DNA of 64,000 nucleotides from NCBI RefSeq assembly GCF_033193315.1, contig NZ_CP136187.1:3603501-3667500 (forward strand). Direction: 5' to 3'. The translations under genes were made by a program, and so were the position numbers. Each line of letters starts with the position of its first letter. Position 1 is the stretch's first letter. This stretch comes from Agathobaculum sp. NTUH-O15-33. Its GTDB lineage: Bacteria > Bacillota > Clostridia > Oscillospirales > Butyricicoccaceae. The notes under the pieces are model-generated. The model worked only from the letters and a program-made list of their open reading frames with translations. It made no database searches and was not told where the DNA came from. Positions 55,944 to 64,000 of this stretch are shown piece after piece.

Positions 55944-58818
55944 CGCCGGAATAACGCTGGAGGATGGCGGCGAGCTGGGCTCTTGTGGCCCCGGTTCGGG
56001 GGGAAAGGGTGGCGCCGCCGGTGCCGCTGATGATGCCGCTCCCGCAGGCCCATTGGAATGCCGGGACCGCCCACTCCGCCACGTCAAGGGCGTCCGAGTA
56101 GCTGAGGATGTTGGTATCCCCGCCCACGGACACATCCATGCCCGCGTTCTGGGCGTAGCGGTACAGCATGGTCACAAGCTGCTCCCGGGTGACAGGGCCG
56201 TCCGGGTCCGTGCCGTCGCTGACGCCCTTTTTCACGGCCCACGTCTGGGCGGGGGCGTACCAAGGCGCGCCGCCCGAGGTATCGGCCCCGTCCAGACGGG
56301 CCAGCACCGTCCACACCTGAGCGCGGGTGACGGGCCCATCGGGGCCAAAGGCGGTCTCGGTAACGCCCACCATCAGGCCCTTTTGGTGCACGTACTTTAC
56401 CGCGTCATAGAACCAGTCGCCTACCTTCACATCCGCAAAGGGGTTTTTCCAGCCGGGCGCGGCTAGGGCCTCAAGCTCGGCCTGCGTGTAAACGCCGTCC
56501 AGCACCGCGAAGGGGGAAAGGCTATCCGTTTCTACCTTGGCAAAGCCTTCGGATACCTTCACGCCCGACAGGGTCAGCTTGCCGTCCACACAGTGGGCCA
56601 CGGTCAGGGTTTGGCCGTTCCGGTCCGCTACGGGGAGGGAAACGGTGAGTTTCCCCCGGAAGCCCCGGGAGAGGGACACGTCCCAGACCCCCGGCAGATG
56701 CCCGCTGGCCTGCGCCGCGCGCAGCAGGTCGCAGCCCGCGTCCCCTGTGCCGTGGAGCTCTCCGGCCTTAACGGTCAGCGCGGCGCTTCCGTGGATTTGG
56801 GTTCCCTTTACCACAATCCCGGTGGGCTTGTCGGTCAGGGTGCGGGAGAAGTAGCTGGAGCCGCCGCCCCCGCCGCTGGAAACAGTTTCCACGGTAACGG
56901 TGCAGGCGGCTTCATAGCTCCCGTCCTCCGTGGTGGCGGTGATGGTCGCCGTGCCGCTCGAAACGGCGGTCACGTTGCCGCTACCGTCCACCGTGGCGAT
57001 GTTGGTATCGCTCGATTTCCAGCTTACCGCCTTGTTGGATGCGTCAGCCGGTTCCACCGTGGCGGTAAGCGCCGCGGTCTTGGGCTCTTTGTTGGTGTAG
57101 AGCAGCAGCTCGGATGGATGCAGCGTCACGCCCGTTACCGGCGTAAGCACGGTGACGGTGCAAGCGGCCGTTTTCCTTCCTTGCCGGGAGGTGGCGGTGA
57201 TGGTCGCCGTCCCTACCGCCACGGCGGTTACGCTGCCGTTCTTGTCCACCGTGGCGATATTGGTGTCGCTGCTCTCCCAAAGAAAAATAGGCACGGCGTC
57301 GTTTGGCGTGGGTGTGACGGTCAGCGTACCGCTTTCATTTGGCCGCAGTTCCAGTGTGGCCGGAAGGGAAATAGACGTAGTGGGGCTGTATTTCACCGTG
57401 TTTAAGCTCTCCCACCCGCCTTTGTCATATCCCGTTCCGCCCTTGGGGACGTAGAAAGTGATGTTTGTGTCCCCAAAAACGTCTTCCCCCAGCGTCGGCG
57501 CGGCCGTAGATTCCATGATGATCTCGTTAAGGCTCGTGCAGCCGTAAAACGCCTGCTCCTCAATTTGTTTCAGACCTTTCGGCAGCGCGTCCAGAGTAAT
57601 CCCCGTGCAGCAGTTAAACGCATAACTCTCAATATAGGTCACGCCGTCCGGCAGCTCTTTCAGGGTAATCCCCGTGCAGTACTGAAACGCACGCTCCCCA
57701 ATATAGGTCACGCCGTCCGGCAGCTTGGTCAGTTTTAACCCCGTGCACTTGGAAAACGCACCCGCCCCAATTTGTTTCACGTCGTCCGGCAGCGCGTCCA
57801 GAGTAATACCCGCGCAGTTCCGAAACGCAGAATCCCCAATTTTGGTCAGCTTTTTCGGCAGCGCGGTCAGTTTTAGGCCCGTGCAGCCGTTAAACGCAGA
57901 ATCCCCAATTTGTTTCACGTCGTCCGGCAGCGCGTCCAGAAGAATACTCGTGCAGCCGTAAAACGCATAATCCCCAATTTTGGTCAGCTTTTTCGGCAGC
58001 GCGTCCAGTTTTAGGCCCGTGCAGTAGGAAAACGCAAAATACCCAATTTCGGTCATGCTGTCCGGGAGGGTCAGCGTTGTCAGTTTAGTCAGCAGACCCA
58101 TCGAAAAATAAGTATCATTCCGTATTGCTTCAAGGTTCGTCATGCCGGACAAATCAAGGGCGGTCAGGCTGTCCCAGCCGCTATCTCTGTTGTACTGGTC
58201 TATCAGGTATTTCCAGTTCCAACGGGTGATCTCCGTCACGCTGCCGGTGAGCTTGATGGTGGTGATATTCGCTTGATTGGCTCCGCTGCTGGTAAAGGCG
58301 GCGTCAATGGCGGTTTTCATGTCGTTGTCATTGTCGCTCTTACCGCCGCTGCCGTTGTCGTTAAACTTCACGGTCAGCACTTTGTCTTGCGCGTCAAGGG
58401 GGACGGCCGGCTCGCCAATCCGCACATAAATTTCCGGCGGCTCCACCTTATCGGTCAGCACATAACCAGCCGGAAGAACCGGGGCGAAGGTATAGCCGCC
58501 CTGCTCGGCGGTGTCGTCCCACGGGCTGTCCGGCTCCCACGTCACGCCCTCGATCTGGATATGCGCCGGAACGGGTTGGGTATCGGCGGCCACGGTGTAG
58601 ACCGACGCGCCCAGCGTCGCGGGCAGGGACAGGCCGTCCAGCGGCGTTCCGGCGGGAACGGTCTGATACTTCACCGCCTCGTCCAGCCCGTCAAAGGCTG
58701 TGACGGTGACCTTCCCCGTATTTTCCGGCTCCTCCGCGTAGGCCGTGGCCCCCAGTTGTCCTATGACCAGCGCGGCGGCCAGCAGCAGCGCCCCGATTCG
58801 TTTTCTTGTTCGCAACAT
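55933..58818 (-). CDS. SLH-anchored BspA-type leucine-rich-repeat surface protein
   Basis: 961 residues. Signal peptide (RIGALLLAAALVIGQLGATAYA, residues 7-28), N-terminal beta region with repeat-like modules, eight or more LRR_5/BspA repeats at about 215-440 (LPKKLTKIGDYAFYGCTSI type), two Big_2 bacterial Ig-like domains at about 475-645 (SSDTNIATVDKNGSVTAVAV), a linker of glycines, and three SLH domains at about 790-955 that bind secondary wall polymers. It would be displayed on the S-layer and may bind host or bacterial ligands. The LRR units are near-identical at DNA level, inviting recombination. Confidence 0.92.
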   Translation of the reverse strand: MLRTRKRIGALLLAAALVIGQLGATAYAEEPENTGKVTVTAFDGLDEAVKYQTVPAGTPLDGLSLPATLGASVYTVAADTQPVPAHIQIEGVTWEPDSPWDDTAEQGGYTFAPVLPAGYVLTDKVEPPEIYVRIGEPAVPLDAQDKVLTVKFNDNGSGGKSDNDNDMKTAIDAAFTSSGANQANITTIKLTGSVTEITRWNWKYLIDQYNRDSGWDSLTALDLSGMTNLEAIRNDTYFSMGLLTKLTTLTLPDSMTEIGYFAFSYCTGLKLDALPKKLTKIGDYAFYGCTSILLDALPDDVKQIGDSAFNGCTGLKLTALPKKLTKIGDSAFRNCAGITLDALPDDVKQIGAGAFSKCTGLKLTKLPDGVTYIGERAFQYCTGITLKELPDGVTYIESYAFNCCTGITLDALPKGLKQIEEQAFYGCTSLNEIIMESTAAPTLGEDVFGDTNITFYVPKGGTGYDKGGWESLNTVKYSPTTSISLPATLELRPNESGTLTVTPTPNDAVPIFLWESSDTNIATVDKNGSVTAVAVGTATITATSRQGRKTAACTVTVLTPVTGVTLHPSELLLYTNKEPKTAALTATVEPADASNKAVSWKSSDTNIATVDGSGNVTAVSSGTATITATTEDGSYEAACTVTVETVSSGGGGGSSYFSRTLTDKPTGIVVKGTQIHGSAALTVKAGELHGTGDAGCDLLRAAQASGHLPGVWDVSLSRGFRGKLTVSLPVADRNGQTLTVAHCVDGKLTLSGVKVSEGFAKVETDSLSPFAVLDGVYTQAELEALAAPGWKNPFADVKVGDWFYDAVKYVHQKGLMVGVTETAFGPDGPVTRAQVWTVLARLDGADTSGGAPWYAPAQTWAVKKGVSDGTDPDGPVTREQLVTMLYRYAQNAGMDVSVGGDTNILSYSDALDVAEWAVPAFQWACGSGIISGTGGATLSPRTGATRAQLAAILQRYSGGTV

Positions 58819-58865
58819 AGACGATACCCTCCTATCGTTTTATCGGTGGACAGATTGAGGGAAGC

Positions 58866-58943
58866 CTTTCCTGTAGCTCCTAATGGAGCTACAGGAAAGG
58901 GGTATACCCCTTTCCTGTAGCTCCTAATGGAGCTACAGGAAAG
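58866..58943. repeat. Two tandem palindromes upstream of the surface-protein gene
   Basis: CTTTCCTGTAGCTCC-TAAT-GGAGCTACAGGAAAG occurs twice (58866-58899, 58910-58943), period 44, each a perfect 15-bp stem with a 4-base loop, separated by GGGTATACCC. Located in the leader (start at 58818), so they would form hairpins in the mRNA or bind a dimeric regulator. Confidence 0.75.
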
Positions 58944-59070
58944 GGGTATACCCCTTTCGGCCCAAAAATGTTTACTTGTTGTAAATCCCTTGTTTTCCAG
59001 TTACCCGGCGCTAACGAGCATGCCCCGCCTGCGCGGCCTCCTTTCCGTGGGGCTTGCTTTTCATACTTTC

Positions 59071-59099
59071 AGAATAGGCGAAAACGCGGCGGTTTTCAA
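59071..59099 (-). promoter_or_regulatory. Promoter of the surface-protein gene
   Basis: TTGAAA (59099-59094), a 17-bp spacer and TATTCT (59076-59071) on the minus strand. It gives a leader of about 245 bases that includes the tandem palindromes. Just upstream (about 59106-59143) the sequence TGCAAGTTCAGGCCAA is present twice. Confidence 0.5.
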
Positions 59100-59190
59100 G
59101 GGGTTGGCCTGAACTTGCAGTTTTTGGCCTGAACTTGCAAGGCCAAAGCCGGATTTTCCGAAAAAAAGGGCTTGACAGACATGGGCGGCA

Positions 59191-59531
59191 TATGCATAGA
59201 GCGCTCTTTGGGCTTCCCCCAACGAGGGGAAGCTGGGCCGCGCGAAGCGCGGGTCTGATGGGGGGCGTAAGAACCATTGGCATTGATGGGCGCAGTAACC
59301 TTCCAATGCGCTATTCGTTACGCCCCCCATTCGTCACGCGCCTACGGCGCGCGCCACCTTCCCCTCGTGGGGGGAAGGCTAGATCGCGCGCTGCTTAAGT
59401 TTACGCATATGCCCTCGCCGGGGGAAGCCCAAATGCACGCGCTGCTTAAGTTTACGCTTATGCCTCGCGGGGGGAAGCCCAAAGGGCTGCGACGTTTCGT
59501 CGCAGTCCCATGATTTTATGTCATACTGTTC
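59191..59531. repeat. ~350-bp repetitive element, copy B
   Basis: Direct-oriented copy of 55583-55943, shorter by about 20 bases (for example in the GCTGCGACG...CGTCGCAG hairpin). The two copies flank the surface-protein gene and its promoter, 3.6 kb apart. No gene lies in 58819-59645 other than these elements. Confidence 0.7.
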
Positions 59532-59591
59532 TGCGTAATGGTATAAGGTCCTACACGGCCTTTTGCGCTGTTTTTTCGCGATTGAAGCAAT

Positions 59592-59624
59592 AAAAAATCC
59601 GTTCCATAACGGAACGGATTTTTT
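59592..59624 (-). terminator. Terminator of the ferredoxin gene
   Basis: AAAAAATCCGTTCC-ATAA-CGGAACGGATTTTTT: a GC stem flanked by A and T runs, effective in both directions, about 20 bases after the ferredoxin stop. Confidence 0.9.
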
Positions 59625-59645
59625 ATACGCTTGTGTTAAGTAGGA

Positions 59646-59816
59646 TCAACCCTGATTGATCGCGCCTACCGGGCAGGAACCCGCGCAGGAACCGCAATCG
59701 ATGCACGCATCCGCGTTGATCTCGTACTTGCCGTCGCCTTCAGCGATCGCGCCGACCGGGCACTCGCCCGAGCAGGAGCCACAGCTGATGCAAGCGTCAG
59801 AAATTACATATGCCAT
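59646..59816 (-). CDS. 2[4Fe-4S] ferredoxin
   Basis: 56 residues with two CxxCxxCxxxCP motifs (CISCGSCSGECP and CIDCGSCAGSCP), the clostridial-type ferredoxin. Low-potential electron carrier; likely acceptor for the pyruvate:ferredoxin oxidoreductase at the other end of the window (known pathway, inference for this pair). ATG at 59816 follows GGAGGTG at a long spacing. Confidence 0.95.
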   Translation of the reverse strand: MAYVISDACISCGSCSGECPVGAIAEGDGKYEINADACIDCGSCAGSCPVGAINQG

Positions 59817-60005
59817 TGGTAATTGCACCTCCCAAATGATTTACAAACTTATTGTAACACAACCGAACTAAAAAGCAAGTGGAAGAGTTGGTTAGCTTCC
59901 ACTAACTTTTGCCTATATTAAAAAACGTAAAAAACATCAAAAACAATAGAATAAACGAGATATAATGAGATATCATTATATTAATGCATTCTCACCCGTT
60001 TTAAT

Positions 60006-60084
60006 AGTCAGAAATGGTCAGAAAAAGTGCTTGCATTTTCCTCAGGCCCGTGTATAATAGAATCATAGGTCAGGAATGGTCAGA
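60006..60084 (+). promoter_or_regulatory. CtsR-controlled promoter of the ctsR operon
   Basis: TTGCAT (60031-60036), a 16-bp spacer and TATAAT (60053-60058). Two CtsR-box-like tandem heptads flank it: AGTCAGAAATGGTCAGAAA (60006-60024) and GGTCAGGAATGGTCAGA (60068-60084), matching the GGTCAAA-type direct repeats bound by CtsR. This indicates autoregulation and heat induction. Confidence 0.8.
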
Positions 60085-60119
60085 TACCAGCCCGATCTTT
60101 TTGAAGGAGTGTGCTCACC

Positions 60120-60572
60120 ATGAAAATGTCGGATCTGATCGCCGAGTTTATCGGCGAAATGCTGTCGGACGGCGGCGGCGTGGCTGAGTTACAGCGCAAA
60201 AGTCTTGCCGACCGTTTCGACTGCGTGCCCAGCCAGATCAACTACGTGATCGAAACGCGCTTCACACCGGAGCACGGCTATCTGGTTGAAAGCCAGCGGG
60301 GCGGCGGCGGTTATATCCGCATTATCCGCCTGATGAACGATAAGCAGCGCACCTTGGTGGAAGCGGCGCGCGGACTGGGCGGGCGTCTATCGCAAAACGA
60401 CGCGGCCCGCATGACCCGTGCCCTCGTCAGCGCCGAGCTGCTCAGCCCGACCGAAGGACAGTTGTTGCTCTCCGCCTGTTCGGACGGCGCGCTGGCCGAA
60501 GTAGACAAGGCGGACCGCGACCGCCTGCGCGCTTCGATCTTCCGCTGCGCGATCTTGGGCATCGCCACTTAA
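60120..60572 (+). CDS. ctsR: Transcriptional repressor CtsR
   Basis: 150 residues. Class III heat-shock repressor of clp genes. N-terminal winged HTH (MKMSDLIAEFIGEMLSDG; AELQRKSLADRFDCVPSQIN; the glycine-rich wing tip RGGGGYIRI is the thermosensor) and C-terminal helical domain bound by McsB (LLSPTEGQLLLSACSD). Start ATG at 60120 with GAAGGAG upstream. First gene of ctsR-mcsA-mcsB-clpC. Confidence 0.96.
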   Translation: MKMSDLIAEFIGEMLSDGGGVAELQRKSLADRFDCVPSQINYVIETRFTPEHGYLVESQRGGGGYIRIIRLMNDKQRTLVEAARGLGGRLSQNDAARMTRALVSAELLSPTEGQLLLSACSDGALAEVDKADRDRLRASIFRCAILGIAT

Positions 60573-60621
60573 AAATTAGTAAACAAACCACTTTTTATAG
60601 CCTATGAAGGAGGAACCTCTT

Positions 60622-61158
60622 ATGAAATGCGAAAAATGCGGTAAGAATGAAGCAACGACCTTTTACAGCGAAAATGTGAACGGCCAGAAACGGGAAATGC
60701 ACCTGTGCAGCGATTGTGCGAAGGAAATGAACCTTGGCGGCGCGTTTGAAAACGCCTTTCAGGGCTTCGGAGAGCTTTGGAGCGATCCGTTCCACTCCTT
60801 CCTTGGCAGCGGCTTCGGCAGCCTATGGCAAAACATGCTGGGCGCGCCCACAGCGGCCATGCTCGGCACCGAGCGCAAATGTAAGACCTGCGGCATGACG
60901 GAAAGCGAACTGCGGAGGACCGGCCGCGTCGGCTGTCCGGACTGCTACGGCGCCTTTGCCGACATTCTGAATCCCTATGTGCAAAAGGTACACGGCGCGA
61001 GCCAGCACATTGGCGCGGCGCCCGCCGCCGAAGAACCCAAGCAAGACCCGGTCGAAGCGCTCAAAGCGCAGCTTCAGACCGCGATCCAGAACGAAGAATA
61101 TGAACAGGCCGCGCACCTGCGCGATGAGATCCGCAGATTGGAGGGCGAACAGAAATGA
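60622..61158 (+). CDS. mcsA: McsA, activator of the arginine kinase
   Basis: 178 residues. Zinc-binding pairs CEKCGKNEATTFYS / CSDCAKEM and CKTCGMTESELRRTG / CPDCYGAF, and a C-terminal UVR motif (EALKAQLQTAIQNEEYEQAA). It activates McsB and links it to ClpC. ATG at 60622 eight bases after AAGGAGG. Overlaps mcsB at the stop. Confidence 0.93.
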   Translation: MKCEKCGKNEATTFYSENVNGQKREMHLCSDCAKEMNLGGAFENAFQGFGELWSDPFHSFLGSGFGSLWQNMLGAPTAAMLGTERKCKTCGMTESELRRTGRVGCPDCYGAFADILNPYVQKVHGASQHIGAAPAAEEPKQDPVEALKAQLQTAIQNEEYEQAAHLRDEIRRLEGEQK

Positions 61159-62159
61159 GCATGTTTGAAATATCCGGCGGCTTTACCGGACTGGCGGCCT
61201 CCTCCCGCGTACGGTTGGCGCGCAACCTAAAGGGCTACCCGTTTCGAGGCTTGACCGAAGCGCAGCGCGCTGAAATCGCCGACAAGGTGTTCGCCGCCCT
61301 GCAAAAACCCCCTGCCATTGCCGCGGAATTTACCAAGCAGCAGCTCGCGCCCCGTTCCGCGGAGGCCGCCGCGCTGGTAGAGACCCATTTGATATCGCCC
61401 GAACTGGCGCAAAACGGCGGCTGGCTGATTTTTTCGAGGGATAAGGGCGTTTCCATTATGATCGGCGAAGAAGACCATTTGCGTTTGCAGGTGATCGGCA
61501 CGGGCCTGTGTCCCAAGGAATGCCTTGAGACCGCCGAACGCATCGCCAAGCTGATCGAAAACGAACTTCCCTTTGCGTATGACGAACGCCTCGGCTACTT
61601 GACCGCTTGCCCGACCAACGTCGGCACCGGCCTGCGCGCTTCGATCATGCTGCACCTGCCCATGCTGACCGCGACCGGCAGCATCCAGCAGCTGATCGGC
61701 TTTGCCGGCAGCCGCGGCTGCGCGGTGCGCGGCGCTTACGGCGAAGGCTCGGAAGCGGTGGGCGGCTTCTATCAAATCTCCAACCAAGTGACGCTTGGCT
61801 CCTCCGCGGCCGATTTGACCGATAAACTGATCGCCGCCGCGACCGAGGTGATCGAAGCGGAAAAGAAGGTGCGCGAACAGGTACGCGCCCAGAACGAACC
61901 CGCCCTGCGCGACCGTATTTGCCGCGCGGCAGGCGCCATGCGTTCGGCTTATTTGATGCAGACCGGCGAGGCGATTGCCTGCATATCCGATGTGCTGATC
62001 GGCCTGCAAATGGGCTACCTGACCGGCCCCGCGCCGGAAGCGCTCTACGCGCTTGAGCAAGCGATCCGTCCCGCCGTGCTCGGCGGCGCGGCGCAGGAGC
62101 GCGACCAAAAGCGCGCCGCGCTGATGCGTGAAACGGCGCAGAGCATTACCATTGTTTAA
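61155..62159 (+). CDS. mcsB: Protein-arginine kinase McsB
   Basis: 334 residues, phosphagen-kinase fold: ATP-binding SSRVRLARNLKGYPFRG near residue 16, GEEDHLRLQVIGTGL near 112, and the catalytic TNVGTGLRASIMLHLP near 153. It phosphorylates arginines on CtsR and misfolded proteins, marking them for ClpC-ClpP. Full length; ATG shares ATGA with the mcsA stop. Confidence 0.95.
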   Translation: MSMFEISGGFTGLAASSRVRLARNLKGYPFRGLTEAQRAEIADKVFAALQKPPAIAAEFTKQQLAPRSAEAAALVETHLISPELAQNGGWLIFSRDKGVSIMIGEEDHLRLQVIGTGLCPKECLETAERIAKLIENELPFAYDERLGYLTACPTNVGTGLRASIMLHLPMLTATGSIQQLIGFAGSRGCAVRGAYGEGSEAVGGFYQISNQVTLGSSAADLTDKLIAAATEVIEAEKKVREQVRAQNEPALRDRICRAAGAMRSAYLMQTGEAIACISDVLIGLQMGYLTGPAPEALYALEQAIRPAVLGGAAQERDQKRAALMRETAQSITIV

Positions 62160-62195
62160 AATAAATTTTACCCCCATGAAAAGGAGTTGATTTTC

Positions 62196-64000
62196 ATGTT
62201 TTTTCAAAACAACCGATTTACAGAGCGCGCGGCCAACGCGTTGACCCTTGCCCAAAAGGCCGCGGGCGAATTTGGACATAGCTATATTGGTTCCGAGCAC
62301 CTGTTGCTTGGTCTGCTGCGCGAGGGCGGCGGTCCGGCCGCCAAGGCGTTGACCGCCTGCGGTGTGACCGAGGATAAACTGCTGAGCGAGATCGAAGCGC
62401 TCTCCGGACGCGGCACACCGGACGCCGCCGCGCCGCAGGGCATGACCCCGCGCACCAAGCGCATTATTGAGCTGGCGATCTCCTCCGCCTCGCAGATGGG
62501 CGCGGGCTATGTCGGCACGGAGCACCTGCTGCTCGGCCTGCTGCGCGAAGGACAAAACGTGGCGCTGACCGCGCTGCACAACCTCGGCGTTACCCCGAAC
62601 CAGCTGGCCGCCAAGCTGTCCGACTCGTTGGGCGGCGGCGGAGAAGCGGGCGAATTCGCCGCCGCGGGCGCGCCCTCCGGCTCTTCGGGCGACGCGCTCG
62701 ACCAGTTTGGCCGCGACCTGACCGCCGCCGCCAAGGAAGGCAAGCTGGACCCCGTTATCGGCCGCGCGGATGAAATCCAGCGCGTGGTGCAGATCCTTTC
62801 CCGCCGCACCAAAAACAACCCCGCGTTGATTGGCGACCCCGGCGTTGGTAAAACGGCCGTGGTGGAAGGGCTGGCGCAAAAGATCGTGGCGGGCGACGTG
62901 CCCGAAACGCTGAAAGACAAGCGCATCGTGTCGCTCGACCTGACCGGCATGATCGCGGGCACCAAATACCGCGGCGAGTTCGAGGAACGCATCAAAAAAG
63001 TTATAGAAGAACTGATTAGCAAGAAGGACACCATCCTCTTTGTAGATGAGATGCACATGCTGATGGGCGCGGGCGCTGCCGAAGGCGCGGCGGACGCGGC
63101 CAATATCCTAAAGCCCGCGCTGTCTCGCGGCGAGGTGCAGGTTATCGGCGCGACCACGCTGGACGAATACCGCAAGCACATCGAGAAGGACGCCGCTTTG
63201 GAACGCCGCTTCCAGCCCGTGCAGGTGAACGAGCCCACGCCCGAGGACGCGGTCTCTATCCTGCAAGGTCTGCGCGACCGGTACGAAGCGCACCATCGCA
63301 TTAAAATTCCGGATGAAGCGATTGAAGCCGCCGTCAAGCTCTCGGTCCGCTATGTGTCGGGCCGCCAGTTGCCTGACAAGGCCATCGACGTGATTGACGA
63401 AGCCTGCTCCCGCGTGCGCCTGTCCGCGCTGACCGCGCCGCCCGATCTGGAAGGAGCTGGAGGACGAGATCGCCTCCATCACCGCCCGCAAGGAAGAAGC
63501 GGTAAAGGGTCAAGATTATGAGACCGCCGCCCGCCTGCGCGACGAGGAAAAACAGAAACACGACGCGCTGGAAGCCCGCAAGCAGGAATGGACGGATAAC
63601 CAAACCAAATCCCACGGCTCAGTCACCGAGGCCGATATCGCGGCCGTGATCGCGGGCTGGACTGGCATCCCCGTTTCCCGCCTGACCGAGGACGAGGGCG
63701 AACGCCTGCTGCATCTGGAGGATACGCTGCATGAGCGCGTGATCGGCCAGAACGAAGCCGTTACCGCCGTATCCAAGGCCATTCGCCGCGGTCGTGTCGG
63801 CCTGCGCGATCCTAAGCGGCCGATCGGCTCCTTCCTGTTCCTTGGCCCTACCGGCGTGGGCAAGACCGAGCTGTCCAAGGCGCTTGCCGAAGCAATGTTC
63901 GGCGATGAAAGCGCGATGATCCGCGTCGACATGTCCGAGTATATGGAAAAGCACGCGGTTTCCCGCATGATCGGCTCGCCTCCGGGCTACGTCGGCTATG
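62196..64000 (+). CDS. clpC: ClpC AAA+ unfoldase, 3'-truncated by the window and frameshifted
   Basis: N-terminal Clp-N repeats ([20 protein letters not shown]), first AAA+ domain Walker [14 protein letters not shown] near residue 213, Walker [12 protein letters not shown] near 284. At 63449-63450 the frame breaks after TAPPDL: the sequence reads CTGGAAGGAG where CTGAAGGAG (LKE) is expected, one surplus G. The following frame continues normally ([14 protein letters not shown] with the M/UVR region, then second Walker [15 protein letters not shown]) to the window edge. Without correction it would end at 63521. ATP-dependent unfoldase for ClpP. Either an assembly indel or a true mutation. Confidence 0.92.

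Noticed and set aside
55386..55954. Several short ORFs in the repetitive elements at 55.4-55.95 kb and 59.0-59.5 kb
   Set aside because: They follow the palindromic repeats, differ between the two copies and lack ribosome sites.
61227..63056. A 609-codon open frame on the minus strand opposite mcsB/clpC
   Set aside because: Shadow frame; the plus strand has clear McsB and ClpC motifs, and the minus frame shows no domain.

Overview
The window looks like the chromosome of an anaerobic, fairly GC-rich Firmicute of the class Clostridia (gut Oscillospirales-like, by inference). The basis is a full-length pyruvate:ferredoxin oxidoreductase, a small 2[4Fe-4S] ferredoxin, sigma-54 with a PAS-type activator, a ctsR-mcsA-mcsB-clpC heat-shock operon with CtsR boxes, Firmicute-type promoters and Shine-Dalgarno sites, and an S-layer-anchored BspA-type surface protein.

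Layout. 1-9457 is host: a partial GntR regulator, nifJ (820-4326), a sigma-54 activator (4508-6248, apparently frameshifted) divergent from rpoN (6497-7852), and an ankyrin-type protein. 9458-51849 is one integrated siphovirus-like prophage of about 42.4 kb. It is bounded by a 29-bp direct repeat of the 3' end of tRNA-Ser(GCU), whose intact copy is at 51826-51915, with a tyrosine integrase beside it. 51950-64000 is host again: two serine tRNAs with a tRNA-like element between them, an ArsC-family protein, a membrane protein, a cation/proton antiporter, a repeat-flanked surface-protein locus (55.2-59.5 kb), a ferredoxin, and the ctsR operon. clpC there carries an apparent one-base frameshift and runs off the right edge.

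Prophage. Nearly everything is on the minus strand, reading leftwards from the CI/Cro switch at 49.1 kb. The order is: small early genes (49.1-45.2 kb); replication (DUF2800, DUF2815, family-A DNA polymerase, VapE-type primase/helicase, VRR-NUC, SNF2 helicase; 45.2-35.5 kb); a late regulator; a tRNA-Met; packaging (TerS, TerL); portal, MuF-type protein, scaffold and capsid; connectors; tail proteins and tape measure; tail tip and collagen-like fibres; then holin and amidase. The CI-like repressor, a phage Hfq and the integrase are on the plus strand at the right end. Extra plus-strand cargo genes, most with a promoter visible upstream, interrupt the minus-strand operons: 19.2 kb, 22.6-23.8 kb (a small type I toxin-antitoxin-like locus and a zinc-ribbon membrane protein), 33.6 kb (an HExxH protein), 47.4 kb and 48.5 kb.

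The most unusual points are: the prophage hfq; a G12 tract inside a tiny ORF whose stop overlaps a tail-fibre start; an in-frame TGA in the Walker A region of the phage helicase; a type I TA-like locus beside the tape-measure gene; a LexA-box-associated transcription unit pointing antisense into the CI gene; a cluster of AAGTTCC iterons beside vapE; and a surface-protein gene flanked by ~350-bp direct repeats. Three host genes (GntR regulator, sigma-54 activator, clpC) each look as if they carry one surplus base, so assembly indels must be considered before calling them broken. All functional calls come from reading motifs and context; no database search was run.
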